64,000 nucleotides of DNA, from positions 1 through 64,000 of the forward strand of contig WQXY01000003.1 of assembly GCA_009781515.1 (NCBI GenBank), in the 5' to 3' direction. Positions 16,769 through 25,400 of the stretch are shown piece by piece. The position numbers and the translations under genes are program-made. This DNA comes from Oscillospiraceae bacterium (GTDB lineage: Bacteria > Bacillota > Clostridia > Oscillospirales > Oscillospiraceae). The notes under the pieces were generated by a model. The model had not been told where the DNA came from. It did not search any database and was given only the letters and a program-made list of their open reading frames with translations. Numbering within the stretch: position 1 is the first letter of the stretch; every line of letters starts with the position of its first letter.

Positions 16769-16785
16769 CATCTGATATATTGAGC

Positions 16786-16836
16786 CGATAGTCAATAATT
16801 ATTTATCGTTTTTCGATATGTTTTTATTGACTATCG
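16786..16836 (+). promoter_or_regulatory. 13-bp spaced inverted repeat (operator candidate)
   Basis: CGATAGTCAATAA (16786-16798) and TTATTGACTATCG (16824-16836) are perfect complements 25 bases apart. The right arm covers the -35 of the DUF2975 promoter, and a smaller ATCG/CGAT pair lies between the arms. A likely operator for the XRE regulator encoded two genes on. Confidence 0.6.
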
Positions 16837-16855
16837 TTATTTGATGTGCTATAAT
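16827..16855 (+). promoter_or_regulatory. strong promoter of the DUF2975 operon
   Basis: TTGACT (16827-16832), 17-bp spacer, TATAAT (16850-16855) with an extended -10 TGC just before it. Confidence 0.75.
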
Positions 16856-16890
16856 GCGCTTGTATTTACTATATGGGAGGTTTCATTTTT

Positions 16891-17349
16891 ATGAAAGAAA
16901 ACTTAGCAAGCCGTGTACTTACAATTTCTTTGTACGCAATCTTCGCACTCGGCATTTTAGGAACTGCCACATTGCCGTTTATGATAGACTATTACACAAA
17001 ATTTTTCTACGACGCATATTTCCTCGAAGCAGGCTACCGCACGTTTCTACTGATCTTTTTAACCGCCGTTGCAATCCCCGGACTGTGGATTGTACTTGAA
17101 ATGATTTTAATGATGCGCTCAATCCCGCAAGGTCCGTTTATCAAACGTAACGTTACAGCCCTCAACCGCATCGCAGTAATCCTGCTTGTTATATCCGCAC
17201 TCTTTTTTGCCAAACTGTTCTTTTATACCACATTTCTAACTATGGCATGTGGCTTTTTGTTTGTCGTGTTCGGTTTCTTCGGATTTACACTGTCGAGCTT
17301 ATTTAAGCAGGCAGTGCACTACAAAGAAGAAAACGACCTGACTATTTAG
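16891..17349 (+). CDS. DUF2975 membrane protein
   Basis: 152 residues. ATG 16891 is preceded by GGGAGG (16875-16880); an ATG at 16873 overlaps that site and is rejected. Four hydrophobic segments are visible: YAIFALGILGTATLPFMIDY, FLLIFLTAVAIPGLWIVLEM, IAVILLVISALFFAKLFF and LTMACGFLFVVFGFFGFTL. The conserved PQGPFIKRNVTALNRIA loop between segments two and three is typical of DUF2975. The family is regularly paired with a small YozG-like XRE regulator, as here, but its function is unknown. First gene of an operon driven by the strong promoter at 16827-16855. Confidence 0.85.
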   Translation: MKENLASRVLTISLYAIFALGILGTATLPFMIDYYTKFFYDAYFLEAGYRTFLLIFLTAVAIPGLWIVLEMILMMRSIPQGPFIKRNVTALNRIAVILLVISALFFAKLFFYTTFLTMACGFLFVVFGFFGFTLSSLFKQAVHYKEENDLTI

Positions 17350-17383
17350 ATTGAAAGCCCGACAGAGAGGAGTATTCATTAAT

Positions 17384-17611
17384 ATGATTGTTATAAATTT
17401 AGACGTTATGATGGCAAAACGCAAAATCGGACTTGCCGAGCTTGCCTCTAAAATCGACCTAACCCAAGCAAATCTTTCGATTTTCAAAAACGGCAAGGGT
17501 AAGGCAATCCGCTTTTCGACGCTGAGCCGTTTATGCAAGGAGCTTGGTTGCCAGCCCGGTGATATTTTAGAATACGATGAGGGGGACGACACCAATGACG
17601 ACAGAGAATAA
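17384..17611 (+). CDS. small XRE transcription regulator, YozG-like
   Basis: 75 residues. ATG 17384 has GAGAGGAG about 11 bases upstream. Nearly the whole protein is one Cro/C1 helix-turn-helix: MIVINLDVMMAKRKIGLAEL, then KIDLTQANLSIFKNGKGKAI, then LCKELGCQPGDILEY. This is the compact YozG-like form found next to DUF2975 genes. A natural target is the 13-bp inverted repeat over the operon promoter (16786-16836). Its 3' end overlaps the start of the DUF4173 gene by 17 bases, so all three genes are likely co-translated. Confidence 0.87.
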   Translation: MIVINLDVMMAKRKIGLAELASKIDLTQANLSIFKNGKGKAIRFSTLSRLCKELGCQPGDILEYDEGDDTNDDRE

Positions 17612-18974
17612 CGGGTATCCGAATGTGCCGCAGCCGCAGGCGCAACCCTATGCATACCAATATCCATACGCGTACCCGCAATATGTACCGCCCGCACCAC
17701 GGGCAAAAAAGGAAAAACGCATCATTTCCGGCAAAGAAAAACTGCTGCTGCTCGCCGCTATCGCGATTGCGGTTTTGTTTGACCGCCTTGTGGTTGCGTA
17801 CATGTTTTCTGAAAAGTATACTAATTATCCGAAGTTCTATGGTGCTTTTTGGCTCAGCTGTCTTGCAATTTTTTACCTGTTTCATTGGAAAAGCATCAGA
17901 CATAATTTTGTCACATGGTATCTGACCGCTTGCGTGTCCGCACTTTGTTTATGGAGCTTTTTCTTTTGGGATGTTGCAATTTACGGTGATTTTGCTTTTC
18001 TAAGCTTTTTGATAATACCTGCCGTTTTAATGGGTCTTGTTATCTATATGACGGGGGATTATAAGCTCAAGGACACTGGCAGCATTGCAATTTCATGGCT
18101 TTGCGGTTTTTTTGTATTCCCGTTTTCAGGTATTGCCGCTTTTTTTGAAGCACTCGGAGCGCTGCTCATCGGCGAAACAAAAGCAAAAACGAAAAAGGTC
18201 ATTTTTGGTTTAGCTATAACCTTTGGACTTTTGATTATTATCTTACCGCTTCTCAGCGGTGCCGACAAAGCATTCGGGTATTTTCTTACTAAGCTGCTCA
18301 CAGAGCTTAACATCAGTATCTTGCTTTGGGATACTGTCATTATTGCTGTCTTTTCAATGTTTTTCTATTCATTCATGTGGAAAACGGGACACAGTGAACA
18401 CAAGGTTAGCTGCCCCAAAATAACCTCAAAAATTGACACAACTATCAGTTATGTGGTTTTAGGTTCGATTTTGCTGATTTATGCTCTGTTTTGCACTGTG
18501 CAGTTTAGTTATCTCTTTGCGGGAGCAGGACTTCCCGGTGGTATGACATACTCCGAATATGCGCGTGAGGGATTTGCCCAAACCGTTGCTGTTTGTGCTA
18601 TTAACCTGCTCATTTTCGGAGTTTTCAAACACTTCGGCGAAAAAACCAAGGCAGCTACAGGCTTGCTCCTCGGTCTTCTTGCACTCACAGCCAGTATGCT
18701 GTTTTCCGGATTTATCCGCTTGGGTCTCTACATCGACGCCTACGGCATGACATGGCTGCGGCTTTTGTCCGCATGGTTTATCATCTACTTAGCTGTTGTA
18801 ATCGTCCTTTGCTGTATAAATTTACGGCTCAAAAAGCTGCCTCTTCTCGCCTTGTGTGCACTTATTTTAATCGGGTGGTATGTTGTGCTCGGCTACTTAA
18901 ACCCCGACGGTCTGATTGCGTGGTATAACGATATGTTAGGCTACGACGCAGTAGCCGCTGTTCGGGGAGGTTGA
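17595..18974 (+). CDS. DUF4173 (DUF4153-like) polytopic membrane protein
   Basis: 459 residues. ATG 17595 lies inside the end of the XRE gene, with GAGGGGG just upstream. A Pro/Tyr/Gln-rich cytoplasmic leader (PQPQAQPYAYQYPYAYPQYV) and a basic patch (RAKKEKR) are followed by about eleven or twelve hydrophobic segments. The pattern VVLGSILLIYALFCTVQFSYLF, with GGMTYSEYAREGFAQ, is the DUF4173 hallmark. Role unknown; the family often lies beside small regulators. The first hydrophobic stretch follows KEKLLLLAAIAIAVLF. Final gene of the DUF2975 operon; it converges on the nitroreductase gene with 2 bases between stops. Confidence 0.82.
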   Translation: MTTENNGYPNVPQPQAQPYAYQYPYAYPQYVPPAPRAKKEKRIISGKEKLLLLAAIAIAVLFDRLVVAYMFSEKYTNYPKFYGAFWLSCLAIFYLFHWKSIRHNFVTWYLTACVSALCLWSFFFWDVAIYGDFAFLSFLIIPAVLMGLVIYMTGDYKLKDTGSIAISWLCGFFVFPFSGIAAFFEALGALLIGETKAKTKKVIFGLAITFGLLIIILPLLSGADKAFGYFLTKLLTELNISILLWDTVIIAVFSMFFYSFMWKTGHSEHKVSCPKITSKIDTTISYVVLGSILLIYALFCTVQFSYLFAGAGLPGGMTYSEYAREGFAQTVAVCAINLLIFGVFKHFGEKTKAATGLLLGLLALTASMLFSGFIRLGLYIDAYGMTWLRLLSAWFIIYLAVVIVLCCINLRLKKLPLLALCALILIGWYVVLGYLNPDGLIAWYNDMLGYDAVAAVRGG

Positions 18975-18976
18975 AG

Positions 18977-19480
18977 TTAAGTAATATATCTGACCTTTGC
19001 TTCTTCGAAAAACCCTCTCGGCTCCGGAGCTTCGTCGGGAACACCGACGGCAATTACACAAAACGGTATCTTAGGTTCTTTGATATCAAACAGGGCAGCC
19101 ATATCCGGAATTCGCTCCTGACGTGGATAAACACCGCACCAGCAGGTGCCAAGCCCCATAGCAACAGCCTCTATGAGAATGTTTTCAGTCGCCGCTCCGC
19201 AGTCTTGCGGATAGTATCCGACAGTTAATCCTTCTTGCGGCACGGCAACAACAATTATTGCAGCTGTCGCAGTTTTGCACATTTTCGCAAACGGATGTAT
19301 GCGGGCGATTTCATCGAGTACCTCGCGCTTCGTTACAGCAATAAACTCCCACGGGCGGGTATTTCTGGCTGAAGGTGCAAGCATGGCGGCATGCATAAGC
19401 CTGTCAAGCTGCTCTTTTGTGACGGGTATATCAGGCTTAAATTTCCGTATAGAGCGTCGGTTTTTAATCATATCGGTCAT
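18977..19480 (-). CDS. nitroreductase family FMN protein
   Basis: 167 residues, the short form of the family. The N-terminal RRSIRKFKPDIPVTKEQLDR and PSARNTRPWEF motifs bind FMN phosphate and the dimer partner; DCGAATENILIEAVAMGLGT is the central helix; a conserved glycine strand, PFCVIAVGVPDE, closes the fold. Members reduce nitro compounds, quinones or flavins using NAD(P)H. The physiological substrate is not evident. AGGAG sits 8 bases before the ATG. Lies downstream of dtd on the same strand (22 bases), so it may share the hemerythrin-dtd transcript. Confidence 0.88.
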   Translation of the reverse strand: MTDMIKNRRSIRKFKPDIPVTKEQLDRLMHAAMLAPSARNTRPWEFIAVTKREVLDEIARIHPFAKMCKTATAAIIVVAVPQEGLTVGYYPQDCGAATENILIEAVAMGLGTCWCGVYPRQERIPDMAALFDIKEPKIPFCVIAVGVPDEAPEPRGFFEEAKVRYIT

Positions 19481-19502
19481 ATCTCTACTCCTTTGTTTTT
19501 CC

Positions 19503-19946
19503 TCACATGCTTTCCGTGTCGAGCAGTATCGTCACCGGGCCGTCGTTGACGGAAGCGACGTCCATCATCGCCCCGAACTCGCCTGTTTTCACAGTAAACC
19601 CCTGTTCTTTGCATTTATCTATAAACAGCTCATAAAGCGGTATTGCCACATCGGGAAGCGCTGCTCCGGTAAATCCCGGGCGGCGGCTTTTGCAATCTGC
19701 ATAGAGCGTAAATTGCGATATCACCAAAATACTGCCTCCGATGCTTTCAAGGTCAAGGTTCATTTTGCCGTCTGCGTCTGCAAAAACTCGCAGATTGCAA
19801 ACCTTGGCAGCAAGCTTTATTGCATCAGCTTCGGTGTCTTCGCGTTTTATGCCGAGGAGCACAAGAAAACCCTTGCCGATTTCACCCTTAATGCTCCCGC
19901 CGATTGTGACGGAAGCAGACGATACTCTTGTTACGACTGCTTTCAT
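19503..19946 (-). CDS. dtd: D-aminoacyl-tRNA deacylase
   Basis: 147 residues, standard for the enzyme that hydrolyses D-amino acids (and glycine mischarged on tRNA-Ala) from tRNA. N-terminus MKAVVTRVSSASVTIGG, the active-site Ser-Gln-Phe-Thr-Leu motif in ILVISQFTLYAD, the following KSRRPGFTGAA, and the cross-subunit Gly-Pro motif in VNDGPVTILLDT are all present. The start overlaps the stop of the hemerythrin gene (ATGA), an uncommon partnership that suggests coupled expression. Confidence 0.95.
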   Translation of the reverse strand: MKAVVTRVSSASVTIGGSIKGEIGKGFLVLLGIKREDTEADAIKLAAKVCNLRVFADADGKMNLDLESIGGSILVISQFTLYADCKSRRPGFTGAALPDVAIPLYELFIDKCKEQGFTVKTGEFGAMMDVASVNDGPVTILLDTESM

Positions 19947-20356
19947 TTTATCTGTTCTCTTTTCATTTTAATATGTTCGCCGTATTTTTTATCCTCGGTT
20001 TTTATATGATTTAATATCCAATCAACTAATGTTTGACCTGTCTTTTCTACTAAGTCATGGATTGAAGAGCCGTTTTTATAGTCTAATACAACCTGTGAGA
20101 GATCATTTATAAATTTCTTGTGCAGTTTTTTATGCTCCGCGCAATCCGGATATGCGTACTCTTCCTGTAATTTTTCTTCATCGGTAAAATGCACCTTAGT
20201 ATAATCAACAGCAAAATACAGAGTTTTTCGAATATATTCCTCACCATGATGATGAGCACATGCATTTAACAGTTCGTCAAGTGCCCGCACCAAATTATGG
20301 TGCTGTTTGTCAATTTCATCAATCCCAATGAGCATATCATTATTCCATAGTGTCAT
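19943..20356 (-). CDS. bacteriohemerythrin
   Basis: 137 residues forming a four-helix bundle with the diiron ligand set of bacteriohemerythrins: WNNDMLIGIDEIDKQHHNLV (first His), HHGEEY region, VDYTKVHFTDEEKLQEEY (His and Glu), CAEHKKLHKKFI (His pair) and WILNHIKTEDKKYGEHI (His and Asp). It binds O2 reversibly, useful to an anaerobe for O2 sensing, storage or detoxification. AAAGGAA precedes the ATG by about 9 bases. It is the first gene before dtd, overlapping it by 4 bases. Confidence 0.93.
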   Translation of the reverse strand: MTLWNNDMLIGIDEIDKQHHNLVRALDELLNACAHHHGEEYIRKTLYFAVDYTKVHFTDEEKLQEEYAYPDCAEHKKLHKKFINDLSQVVLDYKNGSSIHDLVEKTGQTLVDWILNHIKTEDKKYGEHIKMKREQIK

Positions 20357-20378
20357 AGCAAATTGTTCCTTTCATCAG

Positions 20379-21614
20379 CTAAATTGAATGTACAGGCAAT
20401 GTCCATACACTTTCTGTTAAGGGTAGCTTCTCTTTCGCCATGCAAATAAGAGCACCGGTACCGGTTTTTTTGCCTAATCCTTTCTCAACACAACAAAATG
20501 CGCTAACCATAGATTTATTGGGGTCGCTTGTTGTCTTAATTTCAACCGGATATATAATACCCCCGTCTTCTATCAATAAATCAATTTCATTTTTATCATT
20601 ATCGCGATAGTAATATAGCGGAAGATTGGTAATCCCGTCATTAAAGTAACTTTTTATTATTTCAGCAACCACATAACTTTCAAAGATATGCCCCCACATA
20701 GCACCGTTCACTAACTGTTGAGGAGTATTCCAGCCAAGCAGCCAACAGGCAAGTCCTGTATCAAGGAAGTACAATTTTGGTGTTTTTATAAGCCGTTTAT
20801 TCAGATTATTATAGTACGGCTCTAACAGATATACTAATCCTCCGGATTCAAGCACCGATAACCACGCTTTAACAGTTTTCACATCTTTACCGCAAATTTC
20901 TGCTATTGTGTTAAGATTAAGCATTCTGCCGGTTAACGAAGCTACTGCTTTCACAAACTTAATAAATGCCGTTTCGTCGCGGATATTCAGTACATCCTTG
21001 ATGTCTTTTTCAATATATGTTTGAAAATAAGAACTATAGTAATCACCCCAATCATGCAAATCACTTTTTGTTTCATGCAGTTCCGGAAAAAAGCCCTTGT
21101 GAATATTGGTAATTATTTGCTGATAGTCAAATTTCTCTTTCGATTCAGCTCTGTGTGTTATACTTTCAAATGTTGGTATAAATGGCTTTCGATAGGTCGT
21201 TTGCGATAACTCTCTCGCTGAAAGTCCAAGCATTTTTACCACGCCTGCTCGCCCCGCAAGGCTTTCACTGACATTTTTCATCAGCTTCATGCTTTGCGAA
21301 CCTGTGAGGTAGAACTGACCTTTCTTTTTATCTCTATCCATGTCAACAATATCTTTTATGTATTCAAATAATTCCGCTGCTTTTTGAATTTCATCTACAA
21401 TAATCGGCGGATTGTTTTCTTCAAAAAATAATGACGGGTTTTCTTTCGCACTATCTCTAATTAACGGTCTGTCAAGCGAAGTATAGTTAATGTCACTGTA
21501 CATTTCTTTTAGCATCGTTGTTTTGCCAACTTGTCTGGCACCTGTTATAACAAGAACCGTCTTACGCTTGCTGATGCGTTCTATAACCGGTTCGATATGC
21601 CTCTTATAGTACAT
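20379..21614 (-). CDS. AAA_14 / DUF4143 ATPase
   Basis: 411 residues. ATG 21614 (MYYKRHIEPVIERISKRKTV) has GGAGCA about 9 bases upstream. Walker A is GARQVGKTTM (from about residue 25), Walker B is PPIIVDEIQKA, and an arginine-rich SLAGRAGVVKML follows. The C-terminal DUF4143 half carries a winged-helix-like region (TIAEICGKDVKTVKAWLSVL) and a PD-(D/E)xK-like segment (NEIDLLIEDGG...PVEIK). Such ATPases are very common in anaerobes, often next to repeats or in genomic islands, and their function is unproven; a DNA-directed role is suggested by the nuclease-like motif. Its promoter lies in a perfect 15-bp palindrome, implying tight control. Confidence 0.85.
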   Translation of the reverse strand: MYYKRHIEPVIERISKRKTVLVITGARQVGKTTMLKEMYSDINYTSLDRPLIRDSAKENPSLFFEENNPPIIVDEIQKAAELFEYIKDIVDMDRDKKKGQFYLTGSQSMKLMKNVSESLAGRAGVVKMLGLSARELSQTTYRKPFIPTFESITHRAESKEKFDYQQIITNIHKGFFPELHETKSDLHDWGDYYSSYFQTYIEKDIKDVLNIRDETAFIKFVKAVASLTGRMLNLNTIAEICGKDVKTVKAWLSVLESGGLVYLLEPYYNNLNKRLIKTPKLYFLDTGLACWLLGWNTPQQLVNGAMWGHIFESYVVAEIIKSYFNDGITNLPLYYYRDNDKNEIDLLIEDGGIIYPVEIKTTSDPNKSMVSAFCCVEKGLGKKTGTGALICMAKEKLPLTESVWTLPVHSI

Positions 21615-21631
21615 AATAACTGCTCCTATTT

Positions 21632-21685
21632 TTCGAGTATTATGGAGTACAATTCCATAATACTCGAACATTGTTCAATTGTCAA
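21632..21685 (-). promoter_or_regulatory. palindromic promoter/operator of the AAA_14 gene
   Basis: On the minus strand: TTGACA (21685-21680), 17-bp spacer, TATTAT (21662-21657). A perfect 15-bp inverted repeat, TTCGAGTATTATGGA (21632-21646 and its complement at 21654-21668, 7-bp centre), contains the -10 in its upstream arm and covers the start region. As DNA it is a strong operator candidate; as RNA the 5' leader could fold the same hairpin close to the ribosome site. Confidence 0.75.
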
Positions 21686-21720
21686 GACGTTTATATCATC
21701 TATCCCCACGCCTCTTTCTA

Positions 21721-21729
21721 TGCTATAAT
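21721..21729 (+). promoter_or_regulatory. extended -10 promoter of the AlkC-like gene
   Basis: TGCTATAAT (21721-21729), a perfect extended -10; no good -35 is seen 17 bp upstream. The ATG lies 29 bases downstream behind AGGAGG. Confidence 0.55.
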
Positions 21730-21758
21730 AACAACAAAACACACAGGAGGTGCTCTAA

Positions 21759-22862
21759 ATGGCGGAGGCGTGGAAAGATAAAATAAATGAGGCGTCGCTC
21801 AGGGAGTTTGCTTTAGTTGTTAAGTCGGCTTATGAGCCGTTTCAGGTTGATGATTTCATCAGCTCGGTTATGGACGAAACATGGAACAGCTTGGAGCTTA
21901 TGGCAAGGGGCAAGCAGATTTGCTTAAATCTCGGTAAGTTCCTGCCCAACGATTACGCTCAGGCTATTGCCATTCTTGATAAAGTGATAAGCAGCCACAA
22001 TGCCCTTGAAATATTTTGTATTCCAACTTTTATTGAAGTTTTCGGGCAAGATGAGGAAAACTGGGATGTATCCATAGGTGCTATGGAAAGATTTACCGAA
22101 TTTGCCTCATGCGAATTTACAGTAAGACCATTTATCATAAAGCATGAAAAACGCATGATGGAGCAGATGTACGCTTGGTCAAAGCATAAAAACGAGAATG
22201 TCAGACGGCTTTCAAGCGAGGGCTGCCGCCCCGCACTGCCGTGGGGTCAGGCGTTAAACAGCTTCAAAAAAGACCCGTCGCCTGTCTTGCCTATTCTGAC
22301 GCAGCTGAAAACCGACCCGTCGGCATTTGTGAGAAAGAGCGTCGCCAACAACTTAAACGACATATCAAAAACGCATCCCGACTTAATTGCGAAGCTCTCC
22401 AAGGACTGGTACGGCAAAACTGAACTCACCGACTGGATTGTCAAGCATGGCTGCAGGACACTTCTTAAAAAAGGCAATCGTGATGTTTTGGCTATTTTCG
22501 GGTTCAGCGATGTTTCGTCAGTGGAAGTCAGCGATTTTATGATTGTAGCGGACAAAGCCGGAAAAATCCCTTCATATAAAATCGGCGATGAATTCAGCTT
22601 CTCTTTTGTCCTGACTGCAAAAGAAGCAACAAAAGCAAGGCTCGAATACGGCATCGATTATGTTAAAGCAAACGGCAAACGAAACAGGAAGATTTTCCAA
22701 ATATCAGAGCTTCCTTTGAAAGCAAATCAAAGAAAGCCCTATACAAGAAAACATTCTTTTGAAGATTTAAGCACCAGACGGCACTATCCCGGGGTTCATT
22801 CGGTAACGCTGATTGTTAATGGCACAGAACGCGGCACATTAGATTTTGAGTTGCTGAACTGA
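21759..22862 (+). CDS. AlkC-like 3-methyladenine DNA glycosylase (HEAT-like repeat)
   Basis: 367 residues. AGGAGG lies 9 bases before the ATG. The first 230 residues are alpha-helical HEAT-like repeats; the AlkC hallmark NVRRLSSEGCRPALPWGQAL is present, followed by another repeat pair (DPSAFVRKSVANNLNDIS and HPDLIAKLSKDWYG). The last 110 residues are predicted beta (SFSFVLTAKEATKARLEYGI...GVHSVTLIVNG), matching the Ig-like domain of AlkC proteins. AlkC removes N3-methylated bases such as 3-methyladenine and 3-methylcytosine without flipping the base. The alternative, an AlkD-type enzyme, lacks the C-terminal beta domain. Monocistronic, ending in the hairpin at 22866-22910. Confidence 0.85.
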   Translation: MAEAWKDKINEASLREFALVVKSAYEPFQVDDFISSVMDETWNSLELMARGKQICLNLGKFLPNDYAQAIAILDKVISSHNALEIFCIPTFIEVFGQDEENWDVSIGAMERFTEFASCEFTVRPFIIKHEKRMMEQMYAWSKHKNENVRRLSSEGCRPALPWGQALNSFKKDPSPVLPILTQLKTDPSAFVRKSVANNLNDISKTHPDLIAKLSKDWYGKTELTDWIVKHGCRTLLKKGNRDVLAIFGFSDVSSVEVSDFMIVADKAGKIPSYKIGDEFSFSFVLTAKEATKARLEYGIDYVKANGKRNRKIFQISELPLKANQRKPYTRKHSFEDLSTRRHYPGVHSVTLIVNGTERGTLDFELLN

Positions 22863-22865
22863 TAT

Positions 22866-22910
22866 TTTTTACACACGAACTGCACTACAGGAAAGAGCCG
22901 TGTGTAAAAA
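22866..22910 (+). repeat. hairpin repeat family, copy B (terminator position)
   Basis: TTTTTACACACG (22866-22877) and CGTGTGTAAAAA (22899-22910) form a perfect 12-bp stem. Its 21-base loop contains the family core GCACTACAGGAAAGAGC. The stem ends in U-runs on both strands, so it can terminate both the AlkC-like gene (stop 22862) and the convergent beta-mannosidase gene (stop 22912). The stem sequence differs fully from those of copies A and C although base pairing is kept, while the loop core is almost identical. Confidence 0.75.
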
Positions 22911-22911
22911 C

Positions 22912-25335
22912 TTATCTTCCCAAACTATACACAGAGCGTGCCCTTAGATTTTTCGGGTCGCCGCGCAAAATATCGACTGTAACACTGCCCGCATTGATGT
23001 CAAAGAAATTATCACTTAAAACAAAGTCTTCATCATCTGAATATATCTCAACACTTTTTGCGTAAGCCGCGGCTGTAACCGTAACCTTGTTACCGCTTCG
23101 GTTTACGTTCAGTTTCGGGTCGATAAATTTATAATGCTTCGGCATACAAAACAGCACCGTTCCCGAAGATACCGTCTTCTCACCCGACACAAGCTCAAAG
23201 CTGAAATAATCCGACAGCTCGTCACAATCGGAAAAGTCTAATTCATACAACCATAGTGATGAGAGTGCTTTTACGTTTACTTTATCCTTGCCGCTCATTT
23301 TTATCGAAGCGTCGGGGCTGCGAAGCGCCCAGTTGACCGTTGCGGTCAGCTCATTCATCGTTTCATTTGCAACAGAAATTTTTGCGGCTTTTTTTATTGC
23401 CTTTGGCTGTGCCACACAGATAGGACGCTCAGTCATTTCACCTGTTTCGTGGCATGAAATCATCACAGGTGCAAAAAAGCGCTTTGCGAAGTAGTGCAGA
23501 GCCTTCCAGCGTCCGAAGTAGTCGAGCGATGCCCATGATGCTACGGGCCATATGTCATTTATTTGCCAGTAAATCGCACCCATACAACGCCCGCGGTTGC
23601 GTCGCCAGTGCTCCACTCCGTAGCGGATTGCATCCGCCTGCAAAAGCTGCGAGGCATATAAAAGGTGTTCAAATTCCGTAGGATAACGGTACATACTTGA
23701 CAGATAATACATAATTCTGCCGTTTGCACCGCCGTTTCGCTGGTGCATTTCCATTACACGGGAAAAAATGTTCCTGTCATCGGGTTCGGTAAAACTTTTT
23801 ACCGTTTTTAAGTCGGGAAAGCTTTGGAAGCCAAACTCCGAAGCATAGCGTATATGATAATCCCTGTATGAACTGAACGGCTTTAACCCGTGCCAGACTT
23901 CCCAATAGTGAGCGTCACCGCGGTCTGCGTCATTCGGTTCGTCAAAGCCGCCACCCGACGAGGGCGACGACGGCCAGTAAAATGCCTGCCTGTCATGCTC
24001 TTTTACAACCTGCGGGAAAATATACTCAAACATGCGGATATAGTCTGCTTTTTGCTTGGGTGTTGCCTTATAGGTGTCATTGCCCTGCTGCCATTCAAGC
24101 TCATTATTGCCGCACCAAAGTGCAAGCGACGCATGGTGACGAAGTCTCTTTATGTTATCTACCATCTCTGCACGGATATTCGCTTCAAACTCAGGTGTCA
24201 GCTCATATATGGCACATGCAAACATAAAGTCCTGCCAGACAATAAGTCCGCGCTCGTCGCACATGTCAAAAAATCTGTTATCGGGATAATAGCCCCCGCC
24301 CCACACACGTATGGTGTTGTAGTTGGCAAGTACGCAGTCGTCAAGCATTTGTGCCATTTTTTCATCTGTAACACGCGATAGGATATTATCCTGCGGTATG
24401 TAGTCCGCTCCCATTGCAAAAATATCAATGCCGTTGACACAGTGCGAAAAGGACTCACCCCATTCATCTTTTACCTGCGTAACGGTCATTGTCCGCAGTC
24501 CTATCCGCCGCTCCCATGTGTCAATTTCGTTTTCGCCGTCTTTTAGTACCACTTTTACGCCATACAAAGGAGACTGACCGTAACCGTTCGGGTACCACAA
24601 TTTTGGCTTATTGATTGCAATCGGCTCGCCATTGCTGTGTATTTTACTCCCGCAAGGAGCGGTAACTTCGATTGATACGTCGTAGTGCGGCACTTCACAC
24701 TCGACTTCAAACCCAAGTTCCACCACACCGTCTTTGTGCTCCTGTGTGACATACACACCCTCGAGCCGTGCCTTGTCGACATAAACAATCGAAATATCAC
24801 GCCATATTCCGGCATCGGGCAGTCTCGGTCCCCAGTCCCAGCCGAACATACAATGTGCTTTTCTCATTTGCGGAAAACCGCGCATTGCATCTCTTGCCCC
24901 GTCTGTGAAGACTTCGCCCTGCCGCTCGGCAATATACTTTGTGGGCGAGGGGAATATTAAGCGAAGCTCATTATTCCCCTCACAAACAAACTGCGTTATA
25001 TCAAACTCCCAGAGTCTGTGCATATTATCGGCATATCCAATCTTTTTGCCGTTAAGTTCCAAGTCACATATCGTATCAAGTCCCTCGCAGACAAGCAGAA
25101 GTTTATCAGTCGGCGGATATTCGAGTTCAAAGCTTCGGGTAAAAACAAAATCATTATCCATAAGCTTAAGTGCTTCAAGCTCGTTGTCACGCCAAAACGG
25201 GTCAGGCATCTTGCCCGCATCAAGCAATGCCGCATAAACCGAACCGGGAACAGTCGCCGAAACTTGCTCCCCTGCAAGCGGCGTTTCACCGATAATTTCA
25301 AGACTCCAAGCTCCTGATAATGATTGTTTTTTCAT
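22912..25335 (-). CDS. GH2 beta-mannosidase
   Basis: 807 residues, typical for GH2 beta-mannosidases. The N-terminal jelly-roll ([33 protein letters not shown]) and Ig-like domains lead into a TIM barrel. [20 protein letters not shown] is conserved, the acid/base Glu412 is in [10 protein letters not shown], and the nucleophile Glu500 is in [11 protein letters not shown]. No signal peptide, so cytoplasmic. It releases beta-mannose from the ends of manno-oligosaccharides, extending the hemicellulose theme of the GH10/GH31 operon. A TGGTATAAT extended -10 on the minus strand (25396-25388), itself inside a GGTATTATACC palindrome, is its likely promoter, with repeat copy C directly upstream of it. 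Confidence 0.93.
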   Translation of the reverse strand: MKKQSLSGAWSLEIIGETPLAGEQVSATVPGSVYAALLDAGKMPDPFWRDNELEALKLMDNDFVFTRSFELEYPPTDKLLLVCEGLDTICDLELNGKKIGYADNMHRLWEFDITQFVCEGNNELRLIFPSPTKYIAERQGEVFTDGARDAMRGFPQMRKAHCMFGWDWGPRLPDAGIWRDISIVYVDKARLEGVYVTQEHKDGVVELGFEVECEVPHYDVSIEVTAPCGSKIHSNGEPIAINKPKLWYPNGYGQSPLYGVKVVLKDGENEIDTWERRIGLRTMTVTQVKDEWGESFSHCVNGIDIFAMGADYIPQDNILSRVTDEKMAQMLDDCVLANYNTIRVWGGGYYPDNRFFDMCDERGLIVWQDFMFACAIYELTPEFEANIRAEMVDNIKRLRHHASLALWCGNNELEWQQGNDTYKATPKQKADYIRMFEYIFPQVVKEHDRQAFYWPSSPSSGGGFDEPNDADRGDAHYWEVWHGLKPFSSYRDYHIRYASEFGFQSFPDLKTVKSFTEPDDRNIFSRVMEMHQRNGGANGRIMYYLSSMYRYPTEFEHLLYASQLLQADAIRYGVEHWRRNRGRCMGAIYWQINDIWPVASWASLDYFGRWKALHYFAKRFFAPVMISCHETGEMTERPICVAQPKAIKKAAKISVANETMNELTATVNWALRSPDASIKMSGKDKVNVKALSSLWLYELDFSDCDELSDYFSFELVSGEKTVSSGTVLFCMPKHYKFIDPKLNVNRSGNKVTVTAAAYAKSVEIYSDDEDFVLSDNFFDINAGSVTVDILRGDPKNLRARSVYSLGR

Positions 25336-25384
25336 ATTTTATGTTTACCTTTCAAAATTGATAGCATCAAAGAATTATATAATT

Positions 25385-25396
25385 GGTATTATACCA
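25385..25396 (-). promoter_or_regulatory. extended -10 promoter of the beta-mannosidase in a palindrome
   Basis: Minus-strand TGGTATAAT (25396-25388) overlaps GGTATTATACC (25385-25395), a 5+5 dyad with 1-bp centre. A possible sugar-responsive operator; the -35 position falls inside repeat copy C. Confidence 0.45.
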
Positions 25397-25400
25397 TAAT

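Noticed and set aside
16629..16771. Insertion sequence
   Set aside because: No transposase frame inside or next to it; at most a miniature, non-coding element.
21665..21675. GAACATTGTTC between the AAA_14 and AlkC-like genes as a LexA box
   Set aside because: The Firmicutes SOS box has four bases between GAAC and GTTC; here there are three, so it is off by one and not counted, although the neighbour is a DNA repair gene.
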